A DNA stretch of 64,000 bases from Gammaproteobacteria bacterium (lineage in GTDB: Bacteria; Pseudomonadota; Gammaproteobacteria; Legionellales; Legionellaceae): positions 93,309-157,308 of the forward strand of contig JANSXK010000004.1 of assembly GCA_024742995.1 (NCBI GenBank), given 5' to 3'. A program made the translations under genes and the position numbers. The notes under the pieces are model-generated. The model saw nothing but the letters and a program-made list of their open reading frames with translations. It had not been told where the DNA came from and ran no database searches. Positions 55,357 through 64,000 of the stretch are shown in pieces; the first letter of the stretch is position 1; each line of letters starts with the position of its first letter.

Positions 55357-57891
55357 TCATTTCACAAAAATTTTGAGCTTATCAGAAGTTTCTTCTATTG
55401 TCTTGGTAACTTGTTGGTAGAGCTTTTCAAGCAAGGTGGTATTTCCTATTTTTTGCGAGCGTTCTAGGTATTGGCAAGCAATTGCAGCACGTGTGAGGCT
55501 GATGCTTAAAAAGCCACCTTTTAATTTATGAGAGATATCAGCAACTGTTTGCCAATTACCTTCTTCATGTGCTTTATCCATGCGGGGTAATTCTTCTGGT
55601 ATGGTGATATTAATCGTATCTTTCAATACTTTCATAAGCAGGACATTATCATTGCCTAACATCTCTCTAGCGTGTTGAACATCAAATATGGGAAGACTGT
55701 CGAGTTCAAATAGTTCGGCTTCGGTATCAGGTAAGTCTGCTTTAAGCATATATTTATTTTGGGGATTAACAGATTTTGATGGGATGTCTTCTGTCGTTTC
55801 ATTAAGAGGCTGCAGCGTATCATCATTTTCACTAAACAACGAAAACTTATCACAAACTTTCGCTAAGGTTTGGATGTTAATGGGTTTAATGATGACATCA
55901 TTCATCCCAGTTGCAATGCATTCTTCGTGAATTTTGCCTTCTGCATGGCCGGTTACAGCAACGATAGGTACGGGTGATTTGCTTTGTTCTTGTTCGTGTT
56001 TTCTAAGTTGTTCGGTAAATTCGATTCCGGATATTCCTGGTAAACCAACGTCAGAGAGAATGAGGTCAAAAGGCTTGGTTTTAGCTAGTTCTAAGGCAGA
56101 TTCACCATCAGTTGCAGGAGTGGGATTGCAGTTGGATTGTTTGACGATGGATTGCGCAACGGACAGTGCGATTGGATTGTCTTCTATAACTAATACTTCT
56201 GGGGCACTGAGTATATTCTTAGCAGTAGTTTTTGTTTTTTCAGGAATTGTTGTTTGTATGTTTAGAGATGGTGTTTTTTGTGAATTATCGACTAGAGGTG
56301 GCTCTTCCGAGATATTTTTAGGTATTGCATTTTGATCAGCTATTTTAAGAGGTATTGTGAAGGAAAACTTAGAGCCTTCATTGATTTTGCTGTTAACAAT
56401 GATTTTTCCCCCTAGCAACTCGGTATAGGTTTTGACGATATGCAAACCTACGCCATGACCTTTGTCTAAGCCTTTATATGAAGGCGTTCCTCTGTAAAAT
56501 AATTCAAATATTTTATCTAGAGATTCTGCAGGGATGCCTGAGCCTGTATCACTTACTTTAAATAATAATTGAACACTATTATTGTGTTTTTCAGCCAATG
56601 TGACATTGATACTGACATGGCCCGTTTTCGTGAACTTAATCGCATTTCCAACTAAGTTTAGTATGACGTGATAAATTTTTTTATGGTCACCAATGAGGAT
56701 TGTAGGAATGCGCTCATCAATGGTTGTTCGTAATTCAATGTCTTTGAAATCAACGGAAGAATTTTCTAGGTCAACAATGGACTGGATGAGGAGTTGCAGA
56801 TCAAAAGGTTCTTTATGCACATCATCCGTTGTAAGCCTACCAGATGCAACGGCAGTGATAACTTGATTTAACATATCTAATAGTGCATCACCACTTGCAG
56901 CAATATTGTGAGCATGTTCTTTTTGTTCGGGGTTCTCTATTTCATCTTCTAGTATATGACCTAGACCAATTACGCCGGTTAATGGTGTGCGGATATCATG
57001 ACTCATATTGGCTATGAATATGGTTTTGGCTTTTTCTCCAGCTTCGGCAGCTTCTTTGGCCTTTAATAAATTTTCTTCCATATTTTTACGTTCAGTTATA
57101 TCTACTGAAATGCCAAGCATACCTATAATTTTCCCATTTGAACTTAGTAGTGGAACCTTGTTCGATAAATAAGTTTTTTTGGAGCCATCGGGAAAATATA
57201 ATGGTTCTTCTGCACTTAAAGCTACTCCTGTACTCATAACAAGATGATCTGCTTTTTTGTAGTGTGCAGCTGATTTTTTGTCATAAAGATCGGCGTAAGT
57301 TTTGCCAACAATATCGTGTCTCGATTTTAAGTTTAATAACTTTGCCATACTGTTACTGCATCCTAGATATATGCATTTCATATTCATCCAGTAGACGCTA
57401 ATTGGTACTTCTGCAATGATGTTTTCCATATAATGGTAAATATCTTTTACATGTTCTATTGTGCTTTTGGTTTTATCTACTGGCTGACCAGTTAAAGTTT
57501 GACTTAAATCTTTGATATCCTGATGTATGGAGAGATCTGTGTTTTTGGAGGCTTCTATATTTGGTTGGAATTTTCTGGTTTCTTCTTTAGGTTGTCCAAT
57601 CAGGATAAATTTAACTTCATTTGAGGGCAGATTAGAAGATAAGGAGAGCCAGATTATTTTTTGTTTTCCTATACGAGAGATTAAGTTATTAGAAAAAAGT
57701 TGCTCTGTAGTTTGATTGAAATATGGGCAAAAAAAGGAAAATGATTTACCTATGGCGGAGCTTCTTTTTAGTTTAAATATTTTTTCTGCCGCAATATTGA
57801 GATCTAAGACAACAAAATCTAGTGATAAGAACAGTAGAGGTGCTTCAATTGAATTTATGAAGTCTGAAAGTACATCTGCATTTTTATGCAT
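55357..57891 (-). CDS. hybrid histidine kinase with PAS, REC and Hpt domains
   Basis: 844 residues, no transmembrane segment, so cytosolic. An N-terminal PAS-like region (about 10-75) and a second PAS/PAC (about 150-270, ending in DITERKNMEENL) sense the signal. HisKA follows with phospho-His in MSHDIRTPLTG near 296, HATPase with NLVGNAIKF near 413 and GHGVGLHIVK near 483, a receiver with LSDVGLPGI near 613, and an Hpt domain with SHKLKGGF near 788. This ArcB/LuxQ-like phosphorelay would pass phosphate to an unlinked regulator. It lies downstream of the NRPS gene on the same strand with a 137-base gap. Confidence 0.9.
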   Translation of the reverse strand: MHKNADVLSDFINSIEAPLLFLSLDFVVLDLNIAAEKIFKLKRSSAIGKSFSFFCPYFNQTTEQLFSNNLISRIGKQKIIWLSLSSNLPSNEVKFILIGQPKEETRKFQPNIEASKNTDLSIHQDIKDLSQTLTGQPVDKTKSTIEHVKDIYHYMENIIAEVPISVYWMNMKCIYLGCSNSMAKLLNLKSRHDIVGKTYADLYDKKSAAHYKKADHLVMSTGVALSAEEPLYFPDGSKKTYLSNKVPLLSSNGKIIGMLGISVDITERKNMEENLLKAKEAAEAGEKAKTIFIANMSHDIRTPLTGVIGLGHILEDEIENPEQKEHAHNIAASGDALLDMLNQVITAVASGRLTTDDVHKEPFDLQLLIQSIVDLENSSVDFKDIELRTTIDERIPTILIGDHKKIYHVILNLVGNAIKFTKTGHVSINVTLAEKHNNSVQLLFKVSDTGSGIPAESLDKIFELFYRGTPSYKGLDKGHGVGLHIVKTYTELLGGKIIVNSKINEGSKFSFTIPLKIADQNAIPKNISEEPPLVDNSQKTPSLNIQTTIPEKTKTTAKNILSAPEVLVIEDNPIALSVAQSIVKQSNCNPTPATDGESALELAKTKPFDLILSDVGLPGISGIEFTEQLRKHEQEQSKSPVPIVAVTGHAEGKIHEECIATGMNDVIIKPINIQTLAKVCDKFSLFSENDDTLQPLNETTEDIPSKSVNPQNKYMLKADLPDTEAELFELDSLPIFDVQHAREMLGNDNVLLMKVLKDTINITIPEELPRMDKAHEEGNWQTVADISHKLKGGFLSISLTRAAIACQYLERSQKIGNTTLLEKLYQQVTKTIEETSDKLKIFVK

Positions 57892-57932
57892 TATAATAGC
57901 CTGGTTGAGTATCTTTCTTACTGTCTGTAGGA

Positions 57933-58004
57933 GTAGGCCTACCCATACTAATAATAGACTACGAGTGGCTTAAAAACAAAATTGGTAGCAATCTTATTAA
58001 TAAG
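57933..58004. promoter_or_regulatory. palindromes between NRPS and kinase genes
   Basis: Two perfect palindromes lie in the 137-base gap: GTAGGCCTAC (57933-57942), 41 bases before the kinase start, and CTTATTAATAAG (57993-58004) nearer the NRPS stop. They could be operator sites, which would allow separate control of the kinase, but this is speculative. Confidence 0.35.
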
Positions 58005-58028
58005 CTGACTAAGGATAAGTTGAGTTTT

Positions 58029-61000
58029 TTAGCATTCAATTAGATTGTCTAGATTTGGAGAAGCTATATCTTTCTCGTTTAGACTATCGTTGAGTTTGCT
58101 GGCTAAGGTTTTAATATGTGGTTCATAAAACATGCTTTCATGATCTCCTGGTACTAAATGAAATTCAATTGGTTGATCGGAGTAATCTTCCCACCAATTT
58201 AGTGGGGCGTTATATTTAAACATTTCATTCAGTTCTTTTGCTTTGAACAGGACTAGTTTATGCTTAATAATTGGTAACTTGTATTGTACTAACAGTTTTT
58301 CTCTATGTGACTGTAATTTTAGCAAGAACTCAGAGTTGTAAATGTTGTTTGCGACATATTTTTTCAAGATTCTCGAGTTTTGTTCTTTCATGATGTTTTG
58401 GAAATATACTTCATCATTTTGAAGCGTAGGGTAAAATGCCCAGCCATCTAATGATATGATGGCAGCTATGGCCTCTCCTTTTTTTTGCAATTGTTGAGCA
58501 ATTTCAATTGCAACGGTACTACCAAAGGAGGCACCACCAATTAAATAAGGCCCTCGCGGTTGGATTTTTTGGATGGCGTCAATATAAGTGCTCGCCATTT
58601 CTTCTAAATTTTCAAAGACGAGTTCATTTTTATCTAGGCCAGGATCTTGTATTCCATATAATGGTCTATTTTCATCTAAATATTTTTCAAGAAGTTGGTA
58701 CCAGAATACACTACCACCAACAGGGTGAACTAAAAACAATGGTGTTTTTATTCCTGTGGTTTTGAGAGGTACTATTAGATTGTCAGGTAAATTATAGTTA
58801 CCAAGATAGTTATCTGTTGCGTGTCGTACGTTTTCTATTTCTTTGGCCAGAGTGTTTATTGTTGTAAATTTGAATAATGTTCTAAGGCTTAAACGAAGTG
58901 AAAATTGATCTTGAATAAGCACTATTATTTTCATAGCTGATAATGAATTGCCTCCTAGCTCAAAGAAATCATCGTACACTCCAATAGCTTTTGTTTTTAA
59001 AGTAGAGCACCAGATGTTTTTTAGTAATTTTTCAATATCATTAGTAGGCGCTACACATGTTTTTCCTGAAGCTAATTGTTTATACGGTGTCGGCAATATT
59101 TTTCTATCTATTTTGCCACTGGGTGTTATCCGTAGATTATCTACAGCAAAAAATCGAGTGGGTAACATATATTCAGGAATGTTTTTCTTCAAAGCTATAC
59201 GAATGTCTTTGGCTGAGATCTTAGAGTATTTTTTTAATACAAGATAAGCTGATAAAGACATAGAGTCATCTAAGTTTGGTTCAGCTACCACAACACATTG
59301 ACGAATACCTCTAATTTTCATTAAATTGAACTCAATCTCATTTAGCTCTACTCTAAATCCTCTGATTTTTAACTGGTTGTCAGATCGACCTAGATACTCT
59401 ATATTGCCGTCCGATTGCCATTTTACTAAGTCTCCAGTTTTATAAAGCTTATCTTTTTTGTTGATACCAAATGGGTTGGGTATAAATTTTTGTTTTGTGA
59501 ACTCAGTATTGTATAAATAACCTTTAGCCAAGCAGTCTCCTGCAATATAAAGTTCTCCCGTTATGCCTGATGGGACAAGCTGCATTTCAGCATCTAACAC
59601 ATATATTTTTGTATTCATTATAGGTTTTCCTATTATGGAAGCACTGCTTTTTGTATCCTTTTTTGTACATGTTGCGGTTATAACTTCAATAGTGGTTTCG
59701 GTAGGGCCATATAGATTATGTAGTTTGGCATTACTAGTATTATTTTTAAAAAATGCTTTAATAAGTTCAGGAGAGAGAACTTCGCCACCAGAAAACACTT
59801 GTCTTAGTGAGGTGCATGAACCAAATGTTTTGGTGGAGAGCAATTCTTTTAGCATGGTAGGAACAAGTTGTAGTACGCTAACCTGATTTTTTGTAATCAA
59901 GTGTATCAACTGAGTAGGACTGGCATGTGTGTCCTTAGAGGCCATGATAAGCTTTGCGCCAATGAATAGGGGGGCAAAAAATTCCCACACAGACGCATCG
60001 AACGAGAAAGGGGTTTTTTGTAAAAATACATCGTTAGCTTTGAATGAATATTCATTTTGCATCCAGAGCATATGATTGCAAATAGCGCGATGTGAAATAG
60101 GGACGCCTTTAGGTTTTCCTGTAGTACCTGATGTATAGATAACATAAGCTAGATCCGAGTGCTGAGTGGTAGTTTTGGGGTTCTTGTTGTCATGGCACTT
60201 CGCATTTAATATAGAGTTTATCTCCACGGTTTTCCCTACGTATCCTTCAGGCTGGTGGTTTTTACAGCCACTCTCCAAGATTAATATGCTTGCTTGACTA
60301 TTATTAAGCATATACGCAATGCGATCATTGGGGTAATTGGGATCTAATGGAAGGTAAGCTCCTCCGGACTTTAAAACGGCCAGAATACAAACAACCATTT
60401 CAATGCTTCTTTCTAGTAAAATCCCTACTAAGTCATTCTTTTTTATTCCATATCGTTTTAAATAATTTCCGATTTCATTTGCTTTTTTGTTGAGCTCATC
60501 ATAAGTGATTGTTTGGTTCTCAAAGACGACAGCTATGAATTGAGGAGTCTTAATGGCTTGTTCTTCAAAATATTGATGTAATAATTTCTTGTAATTATAT
60601 TTATACGGCGTTCCGTTCCAGTTTATCAGCAAATTGTTTTTGTCTTTTTTATCGAGTATTTCCAGTTCGAAAATCTTTTTAGAGGGGTGGTTAACTATAT
60701 CATCTAGTAGCGTTAAAAATTGCTTATTCATATTTTTGAAATAAGCATAGGATCTTGAGCGTGATTTAAGGTTTATTTGATGGTCGAAATTAAACCACGA
60801 TCCGTCTTCAGCAATATACAAATTTAATTTGTTGTGGTGAAGATTGAGTTTTTTTGAATCAGTGATAGTAATACTGATGTCTATTTTACAAAGGGCGTTT
60901 TTTAATTGAGGGTAGCGGATAAAGATATCTTTTGAAAAAGTATAATTTTGTACTAGCTGGTTTTTTTGGTCTGTAATAATTTGTAGCGCTTCTCCAAAGG

Positions 61001-62315
61001 TCATAGCATTGTTAAAGCTTGATACTAAAGGAAGAAAATCTGATAGCAGTTTTTCAAACTCGAAAATATTAGTTCTTGATTTAGGGCTGCTAAGCTCAAC
61101 TGATAAGTTCTTATAGTTATTTAGTCTATATAAATAAATTAGAGCGGCTGTGAGCAGAGTGTCTTCTGGGTGCTGGTTTATACCGGATAGTTTTTTTAGT
61201 TTTCCAAATATGTTGGGAGGGATTTTAGTTTTTGTACCCACTTCGTATGACGATGTTTCCATTTTTTCTAATTTAGATAAAAATGTAGTTTCTTCGGGAG
61301 CGTGATACATAAACCTATTAACCCAAAATTCTTCTACTTTAGGATGCGTGGTAGGGTGTTTTAGTAACTCCGCGATAAATTCACCCTTAATCTCGTCTAG
61401 CTGTGAACCAGGGGTTAGTTGAAATAGGTTGATCACGTTCTCAATTGAAAGTTTTTTCCCGGTAAGATCGGTGAGTTCCAATATGGCTACGTCAGAGGTT
61501 TTTGTGGCTACTTGGAAAGAGTTGTTTGAAGCACTAACAATTTTTCCGGGTGACAATGTGGACAATATGTCTAATTTTCTGTATGATTTTACTATAAATA
61601 TCTCTCCGTGAATGAACAGTTTGGGCACAGTCAATTGGTTGGTGTAATTACCTAAGGTTAGAGCTCTACACAATTGATCAATTTCCTGTGCGGACATACT
61701 CCACGAAATAAATCCAAAATTTCTTGGCTTATCTTTCAAGCCATAGTATGAGCGACATGATAATTCTTGTTTGAGTGGAGTTGCCGCATTGGTTGCAAGT
61801 TCGTTAACAAGTTCACGAAAAGAATGAATCGCTTGTTCGTAACATTTCAGGTTTAAACTGAGTGCTGTATCAGAATCATCTATGGAAAATGAAGGCTGTT
61901 TAAGAATATCACCAGCATCAATTGTTTTTTCCATACGGTGCCAACTAATCCCATGTTGTTTTTCACCATTTAGAATGGCCCATGAGGTTGCATACAGCCC
62001 AGCGTATTTTGGTAATGGGGCGTTGTGATAATTTATTGCATAATAACGTGGAAGTTCCAGAATCTCTTTAGTTAGGATTTCATTGTTAACTATGCTAAAT
62101 AAGAAGTCGAATGGTTTTCTGTGGTATTTGTTTTGGAATTGATGAAGGTTCTCAATGTATTGGATAGAGTTAGTAATGCACCATTCTTTTATTCTTTCTG
62201 AGGTAGATATCATACCAAGTAACTGATGGTTGTTGGCTAATATGATATCTGCGCATTGTAGGGTTATGTTATCATCACCAATAATATAGCAATTAAATAT
62301 ATTGTTTTTAATCAT
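58029..62315 (-). CDS. single-module NRPS with N-terminal formyltransferase and C-terminal thioesterase
   Basis: 1428 residues. Domain order: formyltransferase (1-310; INYHNAPLPKYAGL near 92 with Asn/His, AGDILKQ near 120), a condensation-like half (about 320-545) lacking an HHxxxDG motif, adenylation (about 570-1070; TSGTTGKPKG near 727, NLYGPTET near 866, YKTGDLV near 957, PSGKIDRK near 1063), carrier (GGNSLSAMK near 1121, Ser for the phosphopantetheine arm) and thioesterase (HPVGGS near 1197, GGASFGS near 1262 with the Ser nucleophile). It would activate one amino acid, formylate it and release it. The specificity residues read by eye are DAWQFGLIE. The gene is AT-richer than the housekeeping genes, which suggests transfer. 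Linear-gramicidin LgrA is a known formylating NRPS, but has further modules. Confidence 0.88.
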   Translation of the reverse strand: MIKNNIFNCYIIGDDNITLQCADIILANNHQLLGMISTSERIKEWCITNSIQYIENLHQFQNKYHRKPFDFLFSIVNNEILTKEILELPRYYAINYHNAPLPKYAGLYATSWAILNGEKQHGISWHRMEKTIDAGDILKQPSFSIDDSDTALSLNLKCYEQAIHSFRELVNELATNAATPLKQELSCRSYYGLKDKPRNFGFISWSMSAQEIDQLCRALTLGNYTNQLTVPKLFIHGEIFIVKSYRKLDILSTLSPGKIVSASNNSFQVATKTSDVAILELTDLTGKKLSIENVINLFQLTPGSQLDEIKGEFIAELLKHPTTHPKVEEFWVNRFMYHAPEETTFLSKLEKMETSSYEVGTKTKIPPNIFGKLKKLSGINQHPEDTLLTAALIYLYRLNNYKNLSVELSSPKSRTNIFEFEKLLSDFLPLVSSFNNAMTFGEALQIITDQKNQLVQNYTFSKDIFIRYPQLKNALCKIDISITITDSKKLNLHHNKLNLYIAEDGSWFNFDHQINLKSRSRSYAYFKNMNKQFLTLLDDIVNHPSKKIFELEILDKKDKNNLLINWNGTPYKYNYKKLLHQYFEEQAIKTPQFIAVVFENQTITYDELNKKANEIGNYLKRYGIKKNDLVGILLERSIEMVVCILAVLKSGGAYLPLDPNYPNDRIAYMLNNSQASILILESGCKNHQPEGYVGKTVEINSILNAKCHDNKNPKTTTQHSDLAYVIYTSGTTGKPKGVPISHRAICNHMLWMQNEYSFKANDVFLQKTPFSFDASVWEFFAPLFIGAKLIMASKDTHASPTQLIHLITKNQVSVLQLVPTMLKELLSTKTFGSCTSLRQVFSGGEVLSPELIKAFFKNNTSNAKLHNLYGPTETTIEVITATCTKKDTKSSASIIGKPIMNTKIYVLDAEMQLVPSGITGELYIAGDCLAKGYLYNTEFTKQKFIPNPFGINKKDKLYKTGDLVKWQSDGNIEYLGRSDNQLKIRGFRVELNEIEFNLMKIRGIRQCVVVAEPNLDDSMSLSAYLVLKKYSKISAKDIRIALKKNIPEYMLPTRFFAVDNLRITPSGKIDRKILPTPYKQLASGKTCVAPTNDIEKLLKNIWCSTLKTKAIGVYDDFFELGGNSLSAMKIIVLIQDQFSLRLSLRTLFKFTTINTLAKEIENVRHATDNYLGNYNLPDNLIVPLKTTGIKTPLFLVHPVGGSVFWYQLLEKYLDENRPLYGIQDPGLDKNELVFENLEEMASTYIDAIQKIQPRGPYLIGGASFGSTVAIEIAQQLQKKGEAIAAIISLDGWAFYPTLQNDEVYFQNIMKEQNSRILKKYVANNIYNSEFLLKLQSHREKLLVQYKLPIIKHKLVLFKAKELNEMFKYNAPLNWWEDYSDQPIEFHLVPGDHESMFYEPHIKTLASKLNDSLNEKDIASPNLDNLIEC

Positions 62316-62659
62316 ATTCGTTACTCATCCAATAATATGATAAATTCCTTGTTTACCATTAGGGTAAGCATACGTGGTTAGCGTTAAAGATACACTGTCT
62401 TAATAGTTGTTTTAGGTTGTATTCTCGATGGCTATTTTAAGACTATTCTATCAACGATTGTACAAATAAGCAAAATATTCACAGTATGACTAATTTTAAC
62501 TGGTATCAAAATAACACATTTGGTATAGCATTTTTTATTTTTATTGCCCACTGTTTTGGAGGCATCTAAGCGGAAGCTTTTTGTTTGTTTTTCAGAGAAA
62601 TACGTACAATATTTTTATTAAAGTTTTCTTGCGTTAATTTAACAAATGGGTGAATAAAA
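62316..62659. other. divergent intergenic region between NRPS and FadL-like gene
   Basis: This 344-base, AT-rich stretch must hold both outward promoters. No repeat or gene is evident; a GTTAGCGTTAAAG sequence and several TATAAT-like stretches occur, but no pair of boxes is compelling. Confidence 0.45.
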
Positions 62660-63790
62660 TTGTTTACTAAAAAATTTCTCCTTGCTGGGAATATATCAAT
62701 TATAAGTTTCTTTTTGATTTCAAAAGCCTATTGTGCAGTGGATCAGATATTAAACGATAACTTTTTCCAAAATCCAGCCGAATTAAATATTGTAAATAAA
62801 GCACAGGTAATTGCCGGGAACGTCTTAATCAATCCCGTTTTCAGATTTGAAGGCGTATCGTATGGGATGAGTGGGAGTGCTGGCAGTAATGTCACTAATG
62901 CATTACCGTATTTGTTGAGCTCATACAGATTTACAGATAAATTTGTCATGGGCATCAATATTACTCCCAGCGGGTATGGTCATTTGGATTGGCCCATAGA
63001 CTCCATCGTTGCCCAAGATACAACGCAAACTGAATTATTTTACTACCGGTTTGGCATTCAGTCTAGTTATCAATTTACAGAAAACTTAGCATTAGGGATT
63101 GGTTTTAATTTTGCAGACAATGCTCATTTTCAGCTAAATTTCTTAATCCCAGGGCAGGGAAATCAGATTAATAGTGTTTCTGGTTTGAATTACGTAGGTG
63201 ATTTAGGGCTTTACTACAAAATTAACGCCAAGAATTACTTGACTGTTGCCGGGTACACACAAGTTAATACATATGGGCATGGCACAAGCTCTACTGGTAC
63301 AACTGTTGTTAATAATTTGTCATTGAATATAACTGCGGCACCGGTTATTTATCTAGGGATCGAACATTTTGCAGACAATGGGTGGTTTTTAGAGGGCAAA
63401 ATATATTGGTCTGGCTGGTCTATTCAGAAAAACATCGATTTTACCAATACTACAACTGGAACTTATGTTGTGCCTACTAATTGGAAAGATGTTTGGTCAT
63501 TTCAAGTAACCACGCGATATACAGCTACTGATAAATTAGCGTTACTCGGATCTATTATTTATGAAACAAATCCAGTGCCACTTGCTACAAATGCGATAGG
63601 TTATCCATTAGCTGCCTCTGGGTCACTCTCTGCAGGGTTGGATGTTACTATTCAAAAAGAACTGTCTGCACAAATTATATATAGCTATGGGGCATTTCTT
63701 CCTAACTCACCGATAGATAATACGAATAGTGTCGGAATGATTACAGCACATTTTCAAGCAGCAGTTTTACAGCTAATTTATAAGGTTTAA
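62660..63790 (+). CDS. FadL-like outer-membrane channel
   Basis: 376 residues with a signal peptide (ISIISFFLISKAYC, cut near AVDQ) and an outer-membrane beta-barrel pattern: alternating hydrophobic and polar residues and a C-terminal aromatic/hydrophobic strand ending in LQLIYKV. Sequence near the start (DNFFQNPAEL) fits the FadL N-terminal hatch with an NPA-like motif. FadL-type proteins pass hydrophobic molecules across the outer membrane. The start is TTG with a GGGTGA purine run ~7 bases upstream. The NRPS gene diverges from it, hinting at transport of a hydrophobic substrate or product. Confidence 0.8.
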   Translation: MFTKKFLLAGNISIISFFLISKAYCAVDQILNDNFFQNPAELNIVNKAQVIAGNVLINPVFRFEGVSYGMSGSAGSNVTNALPYLLSSYRFTDKFVMGINITPSGYGHLDWPIDSIVAQDTTQTELFYYRFGIQSSYQFTENLALGIGFNFADNAHFQLNFLIPGQGNQINSVSGLNYVGDLGLYYKINAKNYLTVAGYTQVNTYGHGTSSTGTTVVNNLSLNITAAPVIYLGIEHFADNGWFLEGKIYWSGWSIQKNIDFTNTTTGTYVVPTNWKDVWSFQVTTRYTATDKLALLGSIIYETNPVPLATNAIGYPLAASGSLSAGLDVTIQKELSAQIIYSYGAFLPNSPIDNTNSVGMITAHFQAAVLQLIYKV

Positions 63791-63875
63791 ATGAAGTTGG
63801 GTTTAATTTTTTAGGGTATGTTCTCGAAGTTTCAGTCATACAAACTAAGAAGTAATACAAGGTTTGATCTTGCCC

Positions 63876-64000
63876 TGATTTGATGGACACCCTGTTAAGA
63901 GAGTAAAATCTTAAGCAGAGGTGAAGAATGAACAACAATAGTTTAGAACAAAAAGTAATCAGGAATAAATACAGCTCGCAGTTTAAAGATCAAGCCGTAG
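63876..64000 (+). mobile_element. left end of another insertion sequence (partial)
   Basis: The sequence TGATTTGATGGACACC begins at 63876 and looks like a terminal repeat. A transposase start follows at 63928. The right end lies outside the window, so the family can only be guessed (IS3-like). Confidence 0.5.
63928..64000 (+). CDS. transposase N-terminus (partial)
   Basis: The frame opens with MNNNSLEQKVIRNKYSSQF and continues to the window edge. The N-K-Y-S-S-Q-F-K-D-Q-A-V order is typical of the HTH start of IS3/IS911-type OrfA. An AGAGGTGAAG purine run precedes the ATG. Confidence 0.6.
   Translation, partial: MNNNSLEQKVIRNKYSSQFKDQAV

Overview
The window looks like the chromosome of a gammaproteobacterium, probably of the Legionellales/Coxiellaceae type. 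The evidence is the housekeeping gene set (mdh, gloB, prmA, accBC, pgi, uvrB, tRNA-Asn), the moderately AT-rich composition and the hybrid-kinase style. The taxon is inferred from gene content only. No replication origin, rRNA or CRISPR array was seen.

Layout. (1) 1-11.4 kb is a surface-polysaccharide block: a phosphotransferase, a two-subunit transketolase and a TylF-like methyltransferase on the plus strand; a lipid-flippase-like protein, a large membrane protein and a family 2 glycosyltransferase on the minus strand; a coiled-coil methyltransferase; and a Wzm/Wzt ABC exporter followed by a gutted gmhB remnant. (2) 11.6-18.7 kb is mostly housekeeping: mdh, gloB, one unknown protein, prmA, accC-accB, a 123-bp MITE-like palindrome with a target duplication, and pgi. 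(3) 18.7-26.4 kb is a tight seven-gene operon that makes a CDP-activated 3,6-dideoxy sugar (rfbF-rfbG-rfbH) and then seems to elaborate it with an epimerase, a thiamine-diphosphate enzyme, a short-chain reductase and a 3-dehydroquinate-synthase-like cyclase. (4) 26.4-29.1 kb holds a PBP4-type peptidase and a secreted transglutaminase-like protein. (5) 29.2-35.8 kb is a minus-strand operon: an aldolase with a G10 tract, a membrane glycosyltransferase, GtrA, a methyltransferase, a Rieske protein with unusual domain order, and a GtrB-like transferase. (6) 36.1-46.4 kb is a plus-strand operon of glycosyltransferases, a flippase-like protein and three large membrane GT-C candidates, carrying remnants of a GtrB gene and an epimerase gene. 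(7) 46.4-51.2 kb holds uvrB, an aspartate aminotransferase broken by one in-frame stop, an AAA/DUF4143 ATPase and tRNA-Asn. (8) 51.2-64 kb after the tRNA looks accessory: a short peptide-deformylase-like gene, an unknown membrane protein, an IS21-family element with an interrupted istA, a hybrid histidine kinase, a 1428-residue single-module NRPS with an N-terminal formyltransferase, a FadL-like porin and the start of another insertion sequence.

How it fits together. Most of the first 46 kb serves construction of lipopolysaccharide or O-antigen: sugar nucleotide supply (pgi, rfbFGH and following genes, transketolase), assembly (GT2 enzymes), lipid-linked side decoration (GtrA/GtrB plus GT-C proteins) and export (Wzm/Wzt). 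The locus shows strong turnover: three gene remnants keep only an end or both ends of an enzyme, and one gene contains a slippery homopolymer. The accessory right end pairs a formylating NRPS with a sensor kinase and an outer-membrane channel, possibly a small secreted-metabolite system. All starts, motifs and repeats were read by eye; no database search was run.
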